Shown: piece after piece, positions 1-7,548 of the stretch
Numbering within the stretch: the stretch's first letter is position 1
How the letters are laid out: each line of letters opens with the position of its first letter
From: Muribaculaceae bacterium
Lineage (GTDB): Bacteria > Bacteroidota > Bacteroidia > Bacteroidales > Muribaculaceae
DNA length: 64,000 nt
Direction: 5' to 3'
Assembly (NCBI GenBank): GCA_017477555.1
Contig: JAFUVK010000019.1
Coordinates: forward strand, 1-64,000
Position numbers and translations under genes: made by a program
The notes under the pieces: generated by a model
Databases searched by the model: none
Told to the model about the DNA's origin: nothing
Seen by the model: only the letters and a program-made list of their open reading frames with translations

Positions 1-117
1 ATTGGCAAAACTTGTCGTTCGGCGGCTATCTTAAGCCGCTGAGAGGGGTGTAGTGGCGCTGCAAGGTGGCGTGAGTGTTGCTTGTGATGTGACTGAATCG
101 GCTGATTGATAGTGGTA

Positions 118-187
118 TATAAAAAAATTGATTGTCTCACGACAACCAATCTTTAATTAACCTTAACTCTAATACCATGAAAAACCC
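118..187 (-). ncRNA. candidate short intergenic RNA (Bacteroidales-1-like organisation)
   Basis: On the minus strand a -7 box TATCTTTG (192-199) is followed about 40 bases later by a hairpin, ATTGGTTGTC-GTGA-GACAATCAAT (127-150), and then a run of seven or more U (from position 127 downward). This is a complete transcription unit of roughly 70 nt with no convincing reading frame. No clear -33 TTTG was found. The layout (Bacteroidetes promoter, short leader, terminator) is like that described for the Bacteroidales-1 RNA class, but I cannot confirm membership without a covariance model. It could also simply be the tail of a repeat. Confidence 0.45.
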
Positions 188-289
188 GGTGCAAAGATAT
201 ATAAAAATGTTTTATAACATAGTTTTCGAACAAGAAAAACGCAACTTATTAACAAAGTTTAACCGTACGGGTTGGTTTGGTATCTATTC

Positions 290-522
290 AGTCCCCCACT
301 TAGGCCCCGCCTAAGAAATAAACAATGGTAGGGACGGCACTCCTGTGCCGTCCGCCCCGACCAAAGGTATCTTCTCAACCCTGAGGCGTCCGCCTCTGCA
401 AAAGGTAATGTTGTTTGGATAAAATGCTCACGCTCGGCCATCAGCGAGCCAGCTCTCATGGCACTCGCTTAATCGCATTTTTGCAGCCCTGCTGGCGGAC
501 GGCACAGGGGTGCCGTCCCTAC
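290..522 (+). repeat. composite intergenic repeat, copy A (core in forward orientation)
   Basis: A 41-bp flank (290-330) is identical to 59387-59427. It is followed by the palindrome GGACGGCAC-TCCT-GTGCCGTCC and a core (about 399-522) running from GGTAATGTTGTTTGGATAAA to GTGCCGTCCCTAC. In the second copy the same core is present in the opposite orientation relative to the same flank. Core fragments also occur at 36472-36538 and twice at 38695-38812. The core overlaps the 3' end of the WbqC-like gene. Copy A has about 40 bp (350-398) not seen in copy B. Confidence 0.8.
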
Positions 523-1257
523 ACAATCCTGCCACCCGTTGCCCATTCGCATCAGTGTGAAGATGGCTTCGCGGCCCTCGTTCATCAGCAGGTCGAGGAC
601 GCTGAGCTGGGGCACGAAGCCATACCGTTCTGCCCACACTTGATAGTAGGGTGTGTCGACGATGGGGAGGCGGTCGGGCTTCTTGCCGTCGATCTTGCCA
701 CGCAGGTCAATCACCTCATCATTGGATGGAGACTTACAGCCACCTTCTTGGCTGCTAGCTGTTTGCGCTATGGGGCTGCCGTACACAAACTCAATGGGTA
801 GTGCGGTGAAGTCGACGATGAGTTGCTGCAACTGTGTGTTCAGCTCCAGCAGGTGGGTCTGTTGGCCGCCGACGATGATGTCCTCTAGCTCGGGTGCTAT
901 GTGGTCGAAGTAGGGCGTGCGTCCGTAGGCCGAGTACAGTGCTCCCCAGTGCAGCCGCCGCCAGTTGCCATGTTCGCTGATGCGCACCTCGCGCATGGGT
1001 GTGTCCATGCCCGCTGTGTCGCCCTCGATGGGCACGGTTAGTTTCTGCACACCGTTCGGCCCGAGGATGCAATAGCGGTGGTGACTGTGTCGCAGCGGCA
1101 GTCGCCGTTCGTCGGGGTCGATGATGACCGTGCCGGCTGCCAGTGCCGCGGCCCAGTATCGCACACTGCCGGTGCACATGCTTCCGGTGAGCAAACATCT
1201 CCCCTCGCTGAGCAGCGAGAGGAGATGTGAGTTGTGTGAGGTGGACCTTGGTGTCAT
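469..1257 (-). CDS. WbqC-like family protein
   Basis: 262 aa from an ATG seven bases after the lepB stop; an upstream in-frame extension only overlaps lepB and is ignored. The N-terminal part (LLTGSMCTGSVRYWAAAL, then a YCILGPNGVQKLTVPIEG-like segment) and the LHWGALYSAYGRTPYF and YYQVWAERYGFVPQLSVLDL stretches match the WbqC-like family (PF08889), a family found near glycan biosynthesis genes and of unsettled reaction. The arrangement with lepB is common in Bacteroidales and suggests co-transcription. The last ~17 residues (VGTAPLCRPPAGLQKCD) are encoded by the intergenic repeat at 399-522, so the native C-terminus has been replaced or extended. Residues around 190-205 (SSQEGGCKSPSNDE) also look like a low-complexity insertion. 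Confidence 0.8.
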   Translation of the reverse strand: MTPRSTSHNSHLLSLLSEGRCLLTGSMCTGSVRYWAAALAAGTVIIDPDERRLPLRHSHHRYCILGPNGVQKLTVPIEGDTAGMDTPMREVRISEHGNWRRLHWGALYSAYGRTPYFDHIAPELEDIIVGGQQTHLLELNTQLQQLIVDFTALPIEFVYGSPIAQTASSQEGGCKSPSNDEVIDLRGKIDGKKPDRLPIVDTPYYQVWAERYGFVPQLSVLDLLMNEGREAIFTLMRMGNGWQDCVGTAPLCRPPAGLQKCD

Positions 1258-1264
1258 CTTATAA

Positions 1265-2680
1265 TCACTGGAAACTCTCGCGGTCGGGATTGGGGATGCG
1301 CAGGATGCGGTTCCAGCGAATGCCACCGTTGAAGAGTGAGTGGTCCTTGTCAAACGAGATGAGGATGATGTTGGGTGTGCCCACAATGTGGTCCTCCGGC
1401 ACAAATCCCCAGTAGCGCGAGTCGAGCGAGTTGTCGCGGTTGTCGCCCATCATCCAGTAGTAGTCCATCTTGAAGGTGTAGCTGTCGGTCTGCTTGCCGT
1501 TGATGTAGATTATTCCGTCTTTTACCTCGAGTGTGTTGCACTCGTAGTTGCGAATGCAGCGCTCATACTTGGGCAGGTTCTCGGTGGTAAGCTTGAGTGT
1601 CATACCTTTCTTGGGAATCCACAGCGGGCCATAGTTCTCGTGCGTCCAGCCATAGTCATGCCCCACGGGGTAGGTGATGATGCTCTCTCCCGGGTCGGCC
1701 GGCATTCGCTCTACAGTGGTGACCCATTGTTGCGCCTCGAGTGTCTGCTTCATGGCCTCGGTCAGCGGCAGCATATAATGGCCGTTCTGTACCAGGTGGC
1801 GATCCTCGACGCTCACTCCCATCTGTTCGAACAGGTCGTCGGGAATTGTTCGGCCATCGGTGGCCACATGATAGAAGAACTGCACCTTCTCGGGTTGTGG
1901 CAGGGGCTTGTTGTCGATGTAGACCACGCCATCACGTATGCTGAGCCACTCGCCGGGGAGGCCCAGGCAGCGCTTCACATAGTTCTCTCGGCGGTCGACG
2001 GGGCGGTATATGACCTGTCCGAAGCGGTCGGGATTGGCCAGTATGTTTTCTCGCCCATATTCCAGGCATTGGGTGTAGTAGTCGGGGTTCTGCGACTTGA
2101 GCGCCACGGTGTCGCCGGCCGGGAAATTGAACACCACGATGTCGCCGCGCTCCACACTGCGCAGTCCCTTGAGTCGATGATACTCAAGCTGTGGCTTGTC
2201 GATGTAGCTCTTGCAGTTGAGGAATGGCAGGGTGTTCTGCGCCAGCGGGAAGTGCAGCGGTGTCTGTGGCACGCGCGGCCCATAGACTACTTTGTTGACC
2301 CACAGGAAGTCGCCGGTGAGCAGTGTCTTCTCGAGCGAAGACGATGGTATCTGGTAGTTCTGCCCGACAAACAAAAACAAGAAGTAGACCAGCACCAGTG
2401 CGTAGACGATGGCATCGACCCAGCTCATGATGGTGCGTGCTATGCCGGGTTTCCAGCCCTTCCAGCCGCCCCAGGGAATGAACTGCGTGAGGTAGATGTC
2501 GGCCAGCAATGGCCATGCCAGCAGCAGCCACGGGTTGCCCATCCAGCACACCCAACCCAGGAAGATGGCACTCACGATGCCAAATCGTGCCCATCGTGTG
2601 CCCTTGACTCGTGCCAGTCGCTCGGAGAGTGAGCCTGTCTGTGGCACATACACTTCTTGCTTATTGTTGTCTTTGCTCAT
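1265..2680 (-). CDS. lepB: signal peptidase I
   Basis: 471 aa, long for the family but typical of Bacteroidales LepB. It removes signal peptides from exported proteins at the periplasmic face of the inner membrane. N-terminal hydrophobic segments lie at about 34-70 and 85-106. Box B is PSSSLEKTL with the catalytic Ser at 115 (the usual Met after it is Leu), the general-base Lys is in NYVKRCLGLPGE (K236), and box E is GDNRDNSLDSRYWGFVPED (412-430). The region between K236 and box E is enlarged by ~150 residues. I chose the ATG at 2680 (MSKDNN) over an upstream in-frame start because the extension is basic, AT-rich and overlaps a poly-T tract. It is first in an operon with the WbqC-like gene. 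Confidence 0.93.
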   Translation of the reverse strand: MSKDNNKQEVYVPQTGSLSERLARVKGTRWARFGIVSAIFLGWVCWMGNPWLLLAWPLLADIYLTQFIPWGGWKGWKPGIARTIMSWVDAIVYALVLVYFLFLFVGQNYQIPSSSLEKTLLTGDFLWVNKVVYGPRVPQTPLHFPLAQNTLPFLNCKSYIDKPQLEYHRLKGLRSVERGDIVVFNFPAGDTVALKSQNPDYYTQCLEYGRENILANPDRFGQVIYRPVDRRENYVKRCLGLPGEWLSIRDGVVYIDNKPLPQPEKVQFFYHVATDGRTIPDDLFEQMGVSVEDRHLVQNGHYMLPLTEAMKQTLEAQQWVTTVERMPADPGESIITYPVGHDYGWTHENYGPLWIPKKGMTLKLTTENLPKYERCIRNYECNTLEVKDGIIYINGKQTDSYTFKMDYYWMMGDNRDNSLDSRYWGFVPEDHIVGTPNIILISFDKDHSLFNGGIRWNRILRIPNPDRESFQ

Positions 2681-2790
2681 GATTTTCGTGTAATAAATGC
2701 TTTTGCGCTGCGAAATTACTATTTTTTTTTCAGTTGGCATTCAGTGGCAGGACGTTTTAGTTTTTTTAGGGGTGTTATTTGGCTTTTCGG

Positions 2791-2887
2791 GTAACTCTAT
2801 TTAGCGATAAGGCAGGTTGAGAGGGGCAAGCCACTTGGGTGACTTGCCTTGCTTCCGGCTGTGCCTGCGGCGCAGCCCTACATTGTG
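2791..2887 (+). repeat. direct repeat flanking the ATPase module, left copy
   Basis: About 97 bp (GTAACTCT..TTAGCGATAAGGCAGGTTGA..CATTGTG) repeated almost exactly at 4474-4568 in the same orientation. The two copies bracket the iteron array and ATPase gene at 2984-4420. An open frame of 60 codons crosses the left copy on the minus strand, but it is cut off in the right copy and I do not regard it as a gene. Confidence 0.85.
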
Positions 2888-2983
2888 GCTGTAGCCTCCC
2901 GACTTGCCGATTCGCGTCGGAGATGTAGTTGCCGCATCAAATAATTGCCGGCAAATGCCTTGAAATAGGCTGATTTTCTTCAA

Positions 2984-3070
2984 TTTCAGAAAAAGTGTAG
3001 TTTTTGCTTGTCGAAATTGCGGAAAAAGTGTATTTTTGTGGCGCAGAAATATCAGAAAAAGTGTGGTTTT
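2984..3070 (+). promoter_or_regulatory. 33-bp spaced triple iteron upstream of ATPase gene
   Basis: Three copies of TnnCnGAAAAAGTGTnGTTTT; the core GAAAAAGTGT starts at 2989, 3022 and 3055, so the spacing is exactly 33 bp twice (about three helical turns). A -7-like box TATTTTTG (3031-3038) with CTTG 20 bp upstream (3007-3010) lies inside the second copy, so a protein bound here would cover the promoter. A related core, GAAAAATGTGA, again at 33-bp spacing, precedes the homologous ATPase gene at 40656-41969. Apart from this array and the flanking repeat, the 2681-3103 gap shows only AT-rich DNA. Confidence 0.75.
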
Positions 3071-3103
3071 AGGCCATAAATCCTCGGAATAAATGTTAAC
3101 GAT

Positions 3104-4420
3104 ATGTTATACAGGAAGATACAGCAACAAATAGAGCGGCATCTTGTCAGTGGCACAAGCAAGATACTCATGGTGGATGGTGCTCGGCAGGTGGGGAAGA
3201 CATTTATCATTCGCCATGTCGGACAAAAACTGTTCTCTAATTTCATCGAGATTAATCTCAAGGCCGATGCCGAAGGCGACAAGGTATTTGCGCATGTGCA
3301 TACAGTCAAAGACTTCTATCTGCGCTTGAGCGTCATCGCCGGGCAAAAGATGGGAAGCAAAGACAATACCTTGGTGTTCTTGGACGAAATACAGTCTTAT
3401 CCGCATCTGTTGACCATGCTCAAGTTTCTGAAAGACGACGGCCGGTTCACCTATGTCGCCAGTGGATCGCAACTGGGTGTGGCATTATCTAAGACCGCAT
3501 CAATTCCCATCGGTAGCATAGAGACCCTCCGCATGTTTCCATTGGATTTCGAGGAGTTCCTGATTGCGAATGGTATTGGAACAGAAGTGCTGGACCACCT
3601 GCGAGATTGTTTTAACAACCGCACATCGCTTGATGAGACGCTGCATCGCTTGATTCTCGATAAATTCAAGCGATATTTGTTGTGTGGTGGCTTGCCTGAT
3701 GCGGTCAACACGCTATTGGACACCGACAATATTGTGCAGCTGCGTCGGCTACAGAACGAAATCCATGCTTACTATGCAGCAGACGCCTCGCAATATGATG
3801 CGGAGAATCGACTGAAGATTCGCCGAGTCTATGAAATGATTCCATCTAACCTTGAGAATAAGCGCAAGCGTGTGTTTGCCAACAAGATAGAAGGCAAGCC
3901 CGGAAAACGCTTTAGTGATTATGCCGAGGAGTTTGACTATTTGATCAGTGCCGGCATTGCCTTGGAAGTAAAAGCTGTCTCACAACCTCGCTTCCCGATG
4001 CTGGAATCAAGCCAAAAGAATCTTTTGAAACTCTACTTGAATGATGTAGGCATCTTGACCTGCTTGTTGTATGACCGAAATGTTGGCGCAGTGATTGATG
4101 ACCATGAGAGTATTAATCTTGGCTCGGTCTACGAGTCAGTTGTCGCGCAAGAACTGTCAGCGCATGGTCATCAGTTATACTACTATGACAACAAGAAACA
4201 TGGCGAAGTAGATTTCCTTCTTGAGGATTATGACTCTCTGGCTGTTTTGCCCATTGAAGTAAAGTCGGGCAAAGATTATCGGGTACATAGCGCCCTTGAC
4301 AACTTTGTGCACATGCCCGACCATCAAATTAAGGAAGCCATTGTCCTGTCAAATGGGCGAGAGGTGACAATCAAAGATGGCATCACCTATCTGCCAGTCT
4401 ACTATGTGATGTTCCTGTAG
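3104..4420 (+). CDS. AAA-type ATPase with C-terminal DUF4143 / PD-(D/E)XK-like domain
   Basis: 438 aa. Walker A GARQVGKT (26-33) and Walker B LVFLDEIQ (90-97) mark the N-terminal AAA domain. The C-terminal half has the DUF4143 pattern with a putative nuclease core EVDFLL..IEVKSGK (D370, E385, K387). Such proteins are very common in Bacteroidales and archaea, and no member's physiological role is settled. The gene is preceded by a 33-bp iteron array and the pair is bracketed by ~95-bp direct repeats (2791-2887, 4474-4568), which suggests it arrived or can leave as a unit. It is more AT-rich than lepB and pdxB beside it. The start is ATG at 3104; an out-of-frame ATG lies at 3093. Confidence 0.85.
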   Translation: MLYRKIQQQIERHLVSGTSKILMVDGARQVGKTFIIRHVGQKLFSNFIEINLKADAEGDKVFAHVHTVKDFYLRLSVIAGQKMGSKDNTLVFLDEIQSYPHLLTMLKFLKDDGRFTYVASGSQLGVALSKTASIPIGSIETLRMFPLDFEEFLIANGIGTEVLDHLRDCFNNRTSLDETLHRLILDKFKRYLLCGGLPDAVNTLLDTDNIVQLRRLQNEIHAYYAADASQYDAENRLKIRRVYEMIPSNLENKRKRVFANKIEGKPGKRFSDYAEEFDYLISAGIALEVKAVSQPRFPMLESSQKNLLKLYLNDVGILTCLLYDRNVGAVIDDHESINLGSVYESVVAQELSAHGHQLYYYDNKKHGEVDFLLEDYDSLAVLPIEVKSGKDYRVHSALDNFVHMPDHQIKEAIVLSNGREVTIKDGITYLPVYYVMFL

Positions 4421-4473
4421 TGACGCATCGGGTACGGTATTATCTAGCCGATGGGGTACGGGTCATTCTTTTT

Positions 4474-4568
4474 GTAACTCTTTAGCGATAAGGCAGGTTG
4501 AGAGGGGCAAGCCACTTGGGTGACTTGCCTTGCTTCCGGCTGTGCCTGCGGCGCAGCCCTACATTGTG
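4474..4568 (+). repeat. direct repeat flanking the ATPase module, right copy
   Basis: Near-identical to 2791-2887, same orientation, beginning GTAACTCTTTAGCGATAAGG and ending ACATTGTG. Beyond this point the two copies diverge completely, so the boundary is sharp. Confidence 0.85.
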
Positions 4569-4618
4569 CCCCCTGCATGCTATGATTCGCTGAGCTGTTG
4601 CGAAAAGAATGGCGTTGC

Positions 4619-5665
4619 CTATTGCTCCGCTTCGTGGCGGAGGGGGTAGGTGTTGCGCAGGGACTCGAATTGGTTGGGTGATGCTTGCAGCCGGGCGGTG
4701 AGCGGGCGCGGGTCGAAGCCTGACAGGATGCCGGACAATGTCACTGCGGCGGCTCCCTGTGCCGGGGCGGCGATGTGGGGTACGGGCAGCTGCCAGCCGT
4801 AATGGTTGTTCAATGCCTCAATCATCATGGCGGTGCCGCGCTGTTTGCCCTCGATGCTGTAGCCGGCTATGTGAGGTGTGGCCACGATGGCACGTTGCAG
4901 CAGGTCGGAGTTGATGTGCGGCTCCCCTTCCCAGCAGTCTATGGCAAGGTTGCCCTGCCAGTCCAGCAGTGCTGCCTCGTCGATGATGCCCCCACGTGCC
5001 GCATTGATCAGCAGTCGGCACCGCGACATCTGCCGCAGTTGCGCCTCACCCAGAAGATGCCATGTGGGCCACTGGCCGGTGCTAGTGAGTGGGGTGTGTA
5101 CTGTGACAATGTCGCTGCCACAGAGCAATTGGTCGAGTGAGCACCCATGAGCTTGCAAATCCCATCCCTCGCCTCTTCCCCTAACAGAAGGTGAGGGGAG
5201 TTGGGCACCGATGCCGCGTGGTGGGTCGTTGAGCAAGACGTTAAATCCCAATTGCCGTCCCCATCGTGCCACGATGCTGCCCACATGTCCCACCCCTATC
5301 ACGCCCAGTGTCAGACCTTCAGGGGCTGCGATGTGGTGCCGTTGCATCCACAGGGCGATGGCGGCAAACACCCACTGCGCCACTGCCGGTGCGTTGCAGC
5401 CCGGTGCATTGGCTACGGCGATGCCGTGTGTGCTGCACCAGTCGAGGTCGATGTGGTCGGTGCCGATGGTCGCCGAGCCGATAAAGCGCACTCGGCTGTC
5501 CTGCAGCAGAGCGGCATTGCAGTGTGTGCGTGTGCGCACCAGCAGTGCGTCGGCATCGGCCACAGCGAGGGGCATGATGCCGTCGGCCGGCAGATAGCAT
5601 ACCTGCGCCACCGGCTCGAGAATGCCTTGGATGAAAGGTATGCGGTTCTCAATGACTATCTTCAT
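4619..5665 (-). CDS. pdxB: erythronate-4-phosphate dehydrogenase
   Basis: 348 aa. It oxidises 4-phospho-D-erythronate in the DXP-independent pyridoxal-phosphate pathway. Recognisable parts are the N-terminal DALLVRTRT and IGSATIGTDHID segments, the NAD-binding Rossmann motif GVIGVGHVGS (121-130), and the catalytic set of the D-2-hydroxyacid dehydrogenase family (Arg in INAARGG, Glu in CWEGEPH, His in ATPHIAGYS). Between NDPPR (146-150) and SLDQLL (176-181) there is an extra ~20 residues including LPSPSVRGRGEG (156-167), which reads as translated intergenic repeat DNA. The insertion keeps the frame and lies in a surface loop after the Rossmann beta strand, so activity may survive. The C-terminal PdxB dimerisation domain looks short (about 60 residues after the catalytic core). 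Confidence 0.9.
   Translation of the reverse strand: MKIVIENRIPFIQGILEPVAQVCYLPADGIMPLAVADADALLVRTRTHCNAALLQDSRVRFIGSATIGTDHIDLDWCSTHGIAVANAPGCNAPAVAQWVFAAIALWMQRHHIAAPEGLTLGVIGVGHVGSIVARWGRQLGFNVLLNDPPRGIGAQLPSPSVRGRGEGWDLQAHGCSLDQLLCGSDIVTVHTPLTSTGQWPTWHLLGEAQLRQMSRCRLLINAARGGIIDEAALLDWQGNLAIDCWEGEPHINSDLLQRAIVATPHIAGYSIEGKQRGTAMMIEALNNHYGWQLPVPHIAAPAQGAAAVTLSGILSGFDPRPLTARLQASPNQFESLRNTYPLRHEAEQ
5165..5200 (-). repeat. in-frame repeat insertion inside pdxB
   Basis: The sequence (CTCACCTTCTGTTAGGGGAA in the coding direction, then GAGGCGAGGG) belongs to the CCCCT..AGGGG-type intergenic words seen at 38630-38665, 47920-48320 and 49360-49475. It encodes LPSPSVRGRGEG and has no counterpart in ordinary PdxB. 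Length is a multiple of three. Confidence 0.6.
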
Positions 5666-5754
5666 TTCATGTAGGGGAGTTGTGCGGTAGTGAAGCTGTT
5701 ACTTTATTCGAATGCTCGAATGCTCGAACACGGGCACCCCGAAGCTCGTAGGCA

Positions 5755-7548
5755 TCAACGGAAGCCGCTGCCGCCGCCACCGCTGCTGCCACCACCGCCG
5801 CCATAGGACGACGAGCCGCCGCCACCGCTGCTGCGCCGTTCCTCGGCCTCGCGGGCCAAGCGCTCCTGCCGCTCCTGCGGGGTCTCGTAGCTGCGCACAT
5901 AGCTCATGCCCATCAGGGTGTAGCTGGCCACGTCGGTGGCGATGTCGGTGTCCATCAGCAGGCTCTCGTCGGGGGCGAGCGTGGTGTAGTCGGGCCAAAT
6001 CTGTTTCAAGTCCTTAAACACCTGCTTGGCGATGCCATAGAGCGTGGCAAACACCATATACTCCTTCCACAAGCCCACCTCCAGCACATGTCGCTCCTCA
6101 AGCAGCGTGAACTCCTGCAGATACTTCTTCAGGCCGTAGACCTGCAGCACCTCGTCGGGCTTCAGGCCGCTACGTGAGCGCCCCGAGGCGCCCAGCAGCT
6201 CGGTGATGGTGCGCACCACCACACGGTGCTCCACGGGATAGGCACGCATATAGGTGTTCATCTCCTTGGGTTGCAGCACATGGTCGGCGCCGGCGGCTTT
6301 CCACATCTGCTGGTGGACCAGATGGATGAGCCTGGCCTGAGGGTCTTTGTTGCCATTCAGCCCCAAGGGGGGGGTGACCAGAAACTCGCCCACCTGCTCG
6401 CCCTTGTCGTTGAGGTGTGGGCGCAGGCTAATGAGCCCCATGTGGGCCATGCGCATCACCACGGCGGCAATCTGGTTCTTCTGCTTGACATCACCACTGT
6501 TATTGGCATGCAGCACCTGGCTGGTGCGGTACAGGTCGCCGCCGAAGGGGATGTCGCGGCTCCACTGCGTCATCTCGCCCTGCTTGTTGCCGAACAGGCG
6601 CACGTTCTGGCGTGTCTTCGTGACGGTGCTGGCCACGCTGAACAGTTGGTAGATGACATAGATGGGTATGAAGATCCACAGCCCCAGCACCAACAGTCCC
6701 TCGACGATAGTCCACAGGTCTTGCCAGATGCTGGTTTGTCCTGTATCGTAGCCATTGCCCTTGAGCGAGGCGATGCCACGGTTGTTCTGTTCCTGCTCGG
6801 TGAGCTGGTAGTCGCTGCCCTTGAACGCCGGCTTTTTGACCTTGTCGAGAAACGTGCCCTTGCGTGTGGTTACCGGGTGGAACACCCCCTTGTCGAACTG
6901 TGCCATGACGACCATTCCCTCGTCGGCCGAGCGGAACGGCTCGGTGGTCTCGGCCACAATTTTTCCGTCCACCAGATGGATGCTGCCGTGGTAGCGGAAG
7001 GCCCAGATGCGCGTGTTGTCGGGGGTGAACTCGCCACTGTCGCGCTCGATGACGATGCGGGCGTGGCGTGCCGGTGCGCTCTCGTCGGGCTCGTAGAATC
7101 GGAAGATAAAACCGTCGGAGTCATCAAAGCTATTGACCAGCCGGGTGAGCGTATAGTGGATGTTGTAGGTGCGCTCGCCACTCCGACCGATGCCCCAGCA
7201 CAGCTCGTAGCCCTCCGTCACCTTAGCGATGCCGCAGCGGTTGGTCTTCTCGACGCGCGAGCGGTCGATGTCCCAGGGCGTGTCCACCTCATACTGTGTG
7301 CCGGTCTCGTCGCTCACGGCCAGCTCGCCCACGCCCATACCGTGCAGGTTGTACTGCTTGATGAAGCCCTCGGTGCCGCTGCTGCCCATTGAGCACTGGC
7401 GCACCTCGGCCACGCGTGCGTTGCCCAGGTCGTTAATGACCACGCGCATCTCCAGGTTGTTGACTCTGTGTGCCCATGCGGTGGCCACCATCAGTACCAT
7501 GATGGCTGTCGTGGCGGCTTGTAGCAGATGTGTCGGTATGCGTCTCAT
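5755..7548 (-). CDS. DUF2207 membrane protein with Gly/Ser-rich tail
   Basis: 597 aa. A signal peptide (about 1-26, ending ATAWA) leads into an N-terminal DUF2207 domain with the phrases EGYELCWGIGRSGERTYNIHY, also found in the gene just upstream. One clear membrane span lies around 275-300 (LLVLGLWIFIPIYVIYQLF), followed by a cytoplasmic C-terminal half and a low-complexity tail (SSGGGGSSSYGGGGGSSGG) ending GFR, as is usual in the family. Function is unknown; DUF2207 proteins typically sit beside lemA. ATG overlaps the stop of the preceding gene (ATGA, 7545-7548), so translation is probably coupled. Confidence 0.85.
   Translation of the reverse strand: MRRIPTHLLQAATTAIMVLMVATAWAHRVNNLEMRVVINDLGNARVAEVRQCSMGSSGTEGFIKQYNLHGMGVGELAVSDETGTQYEVDTPWDIDRSRVEKTNRCGIAKVTEGYELCWGIGRSGERTYNIHYTLTRLVNSFDDSDGFIFRFYEPDESAPARHARIVIERDSGEFTPDNTRIWAFRYHGSIHLVDGKIVAETTEPFRSADEGMVVMAQFDKGVFHPVTTRKGTFLDKVKKPAFKGSDYQLTEQEQNNRGIASLKGNGYDTGQTSIWQDLWTIVEGLLVLGLWIFIPIYVIYQLFSVASTVTKTRQNVRLFGNKQGEMTQWSRDIPFGGDLYRTSQVLHANNSGDVKQKNQIAAVVMRMAHMGLISLRPHLNDKGEQVGEFLVTPPLGLNGNKDPQARLIHLVHQQMWKAAGADHVLQPKEMNTYMRAYPVEHRVVVRTITELLGASGRSRSGLKPDEVLQVYGLKKYLQEFTLLEERHVLEVGLWKEYMVFATLYGIAKQVFKDLKQIWPDYTTLAPDESLLMDTDIATDVASYTLMGMSYVRSYETPQERQERLAREAEERRSSGGGGSSSYGGGGGSSGGGGSGFR

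Noticed and set aside
132..314. 60-codon plus-strand frame at the left end
   Set aside because: It crosses the terminator hairpin and -7 box of the candidate small RNA and ends in the composite repeat.
1340..2632. 430-codon open frame on the plus strand
   Set aside because: Antisense to lepB, which carries all catalytic boxes.
2801..2983. 60-codon minus-strand frame starting MKKISLFQ
   Set aside because: It runs through the direct repeat at 2791-2887; the second copy at 4474-4568 lacks the N-terminal half, so it is repeat DNA.
2984..3070. Possible CRISPR array (regularly spaced repeats here and at 30190-30365)
   Set aside because: Repeats are short and diverged, spacing regions are not unique spacers of constant length between identical repeats, copies alternate in direction at 30 kb, and no cas genes are present.
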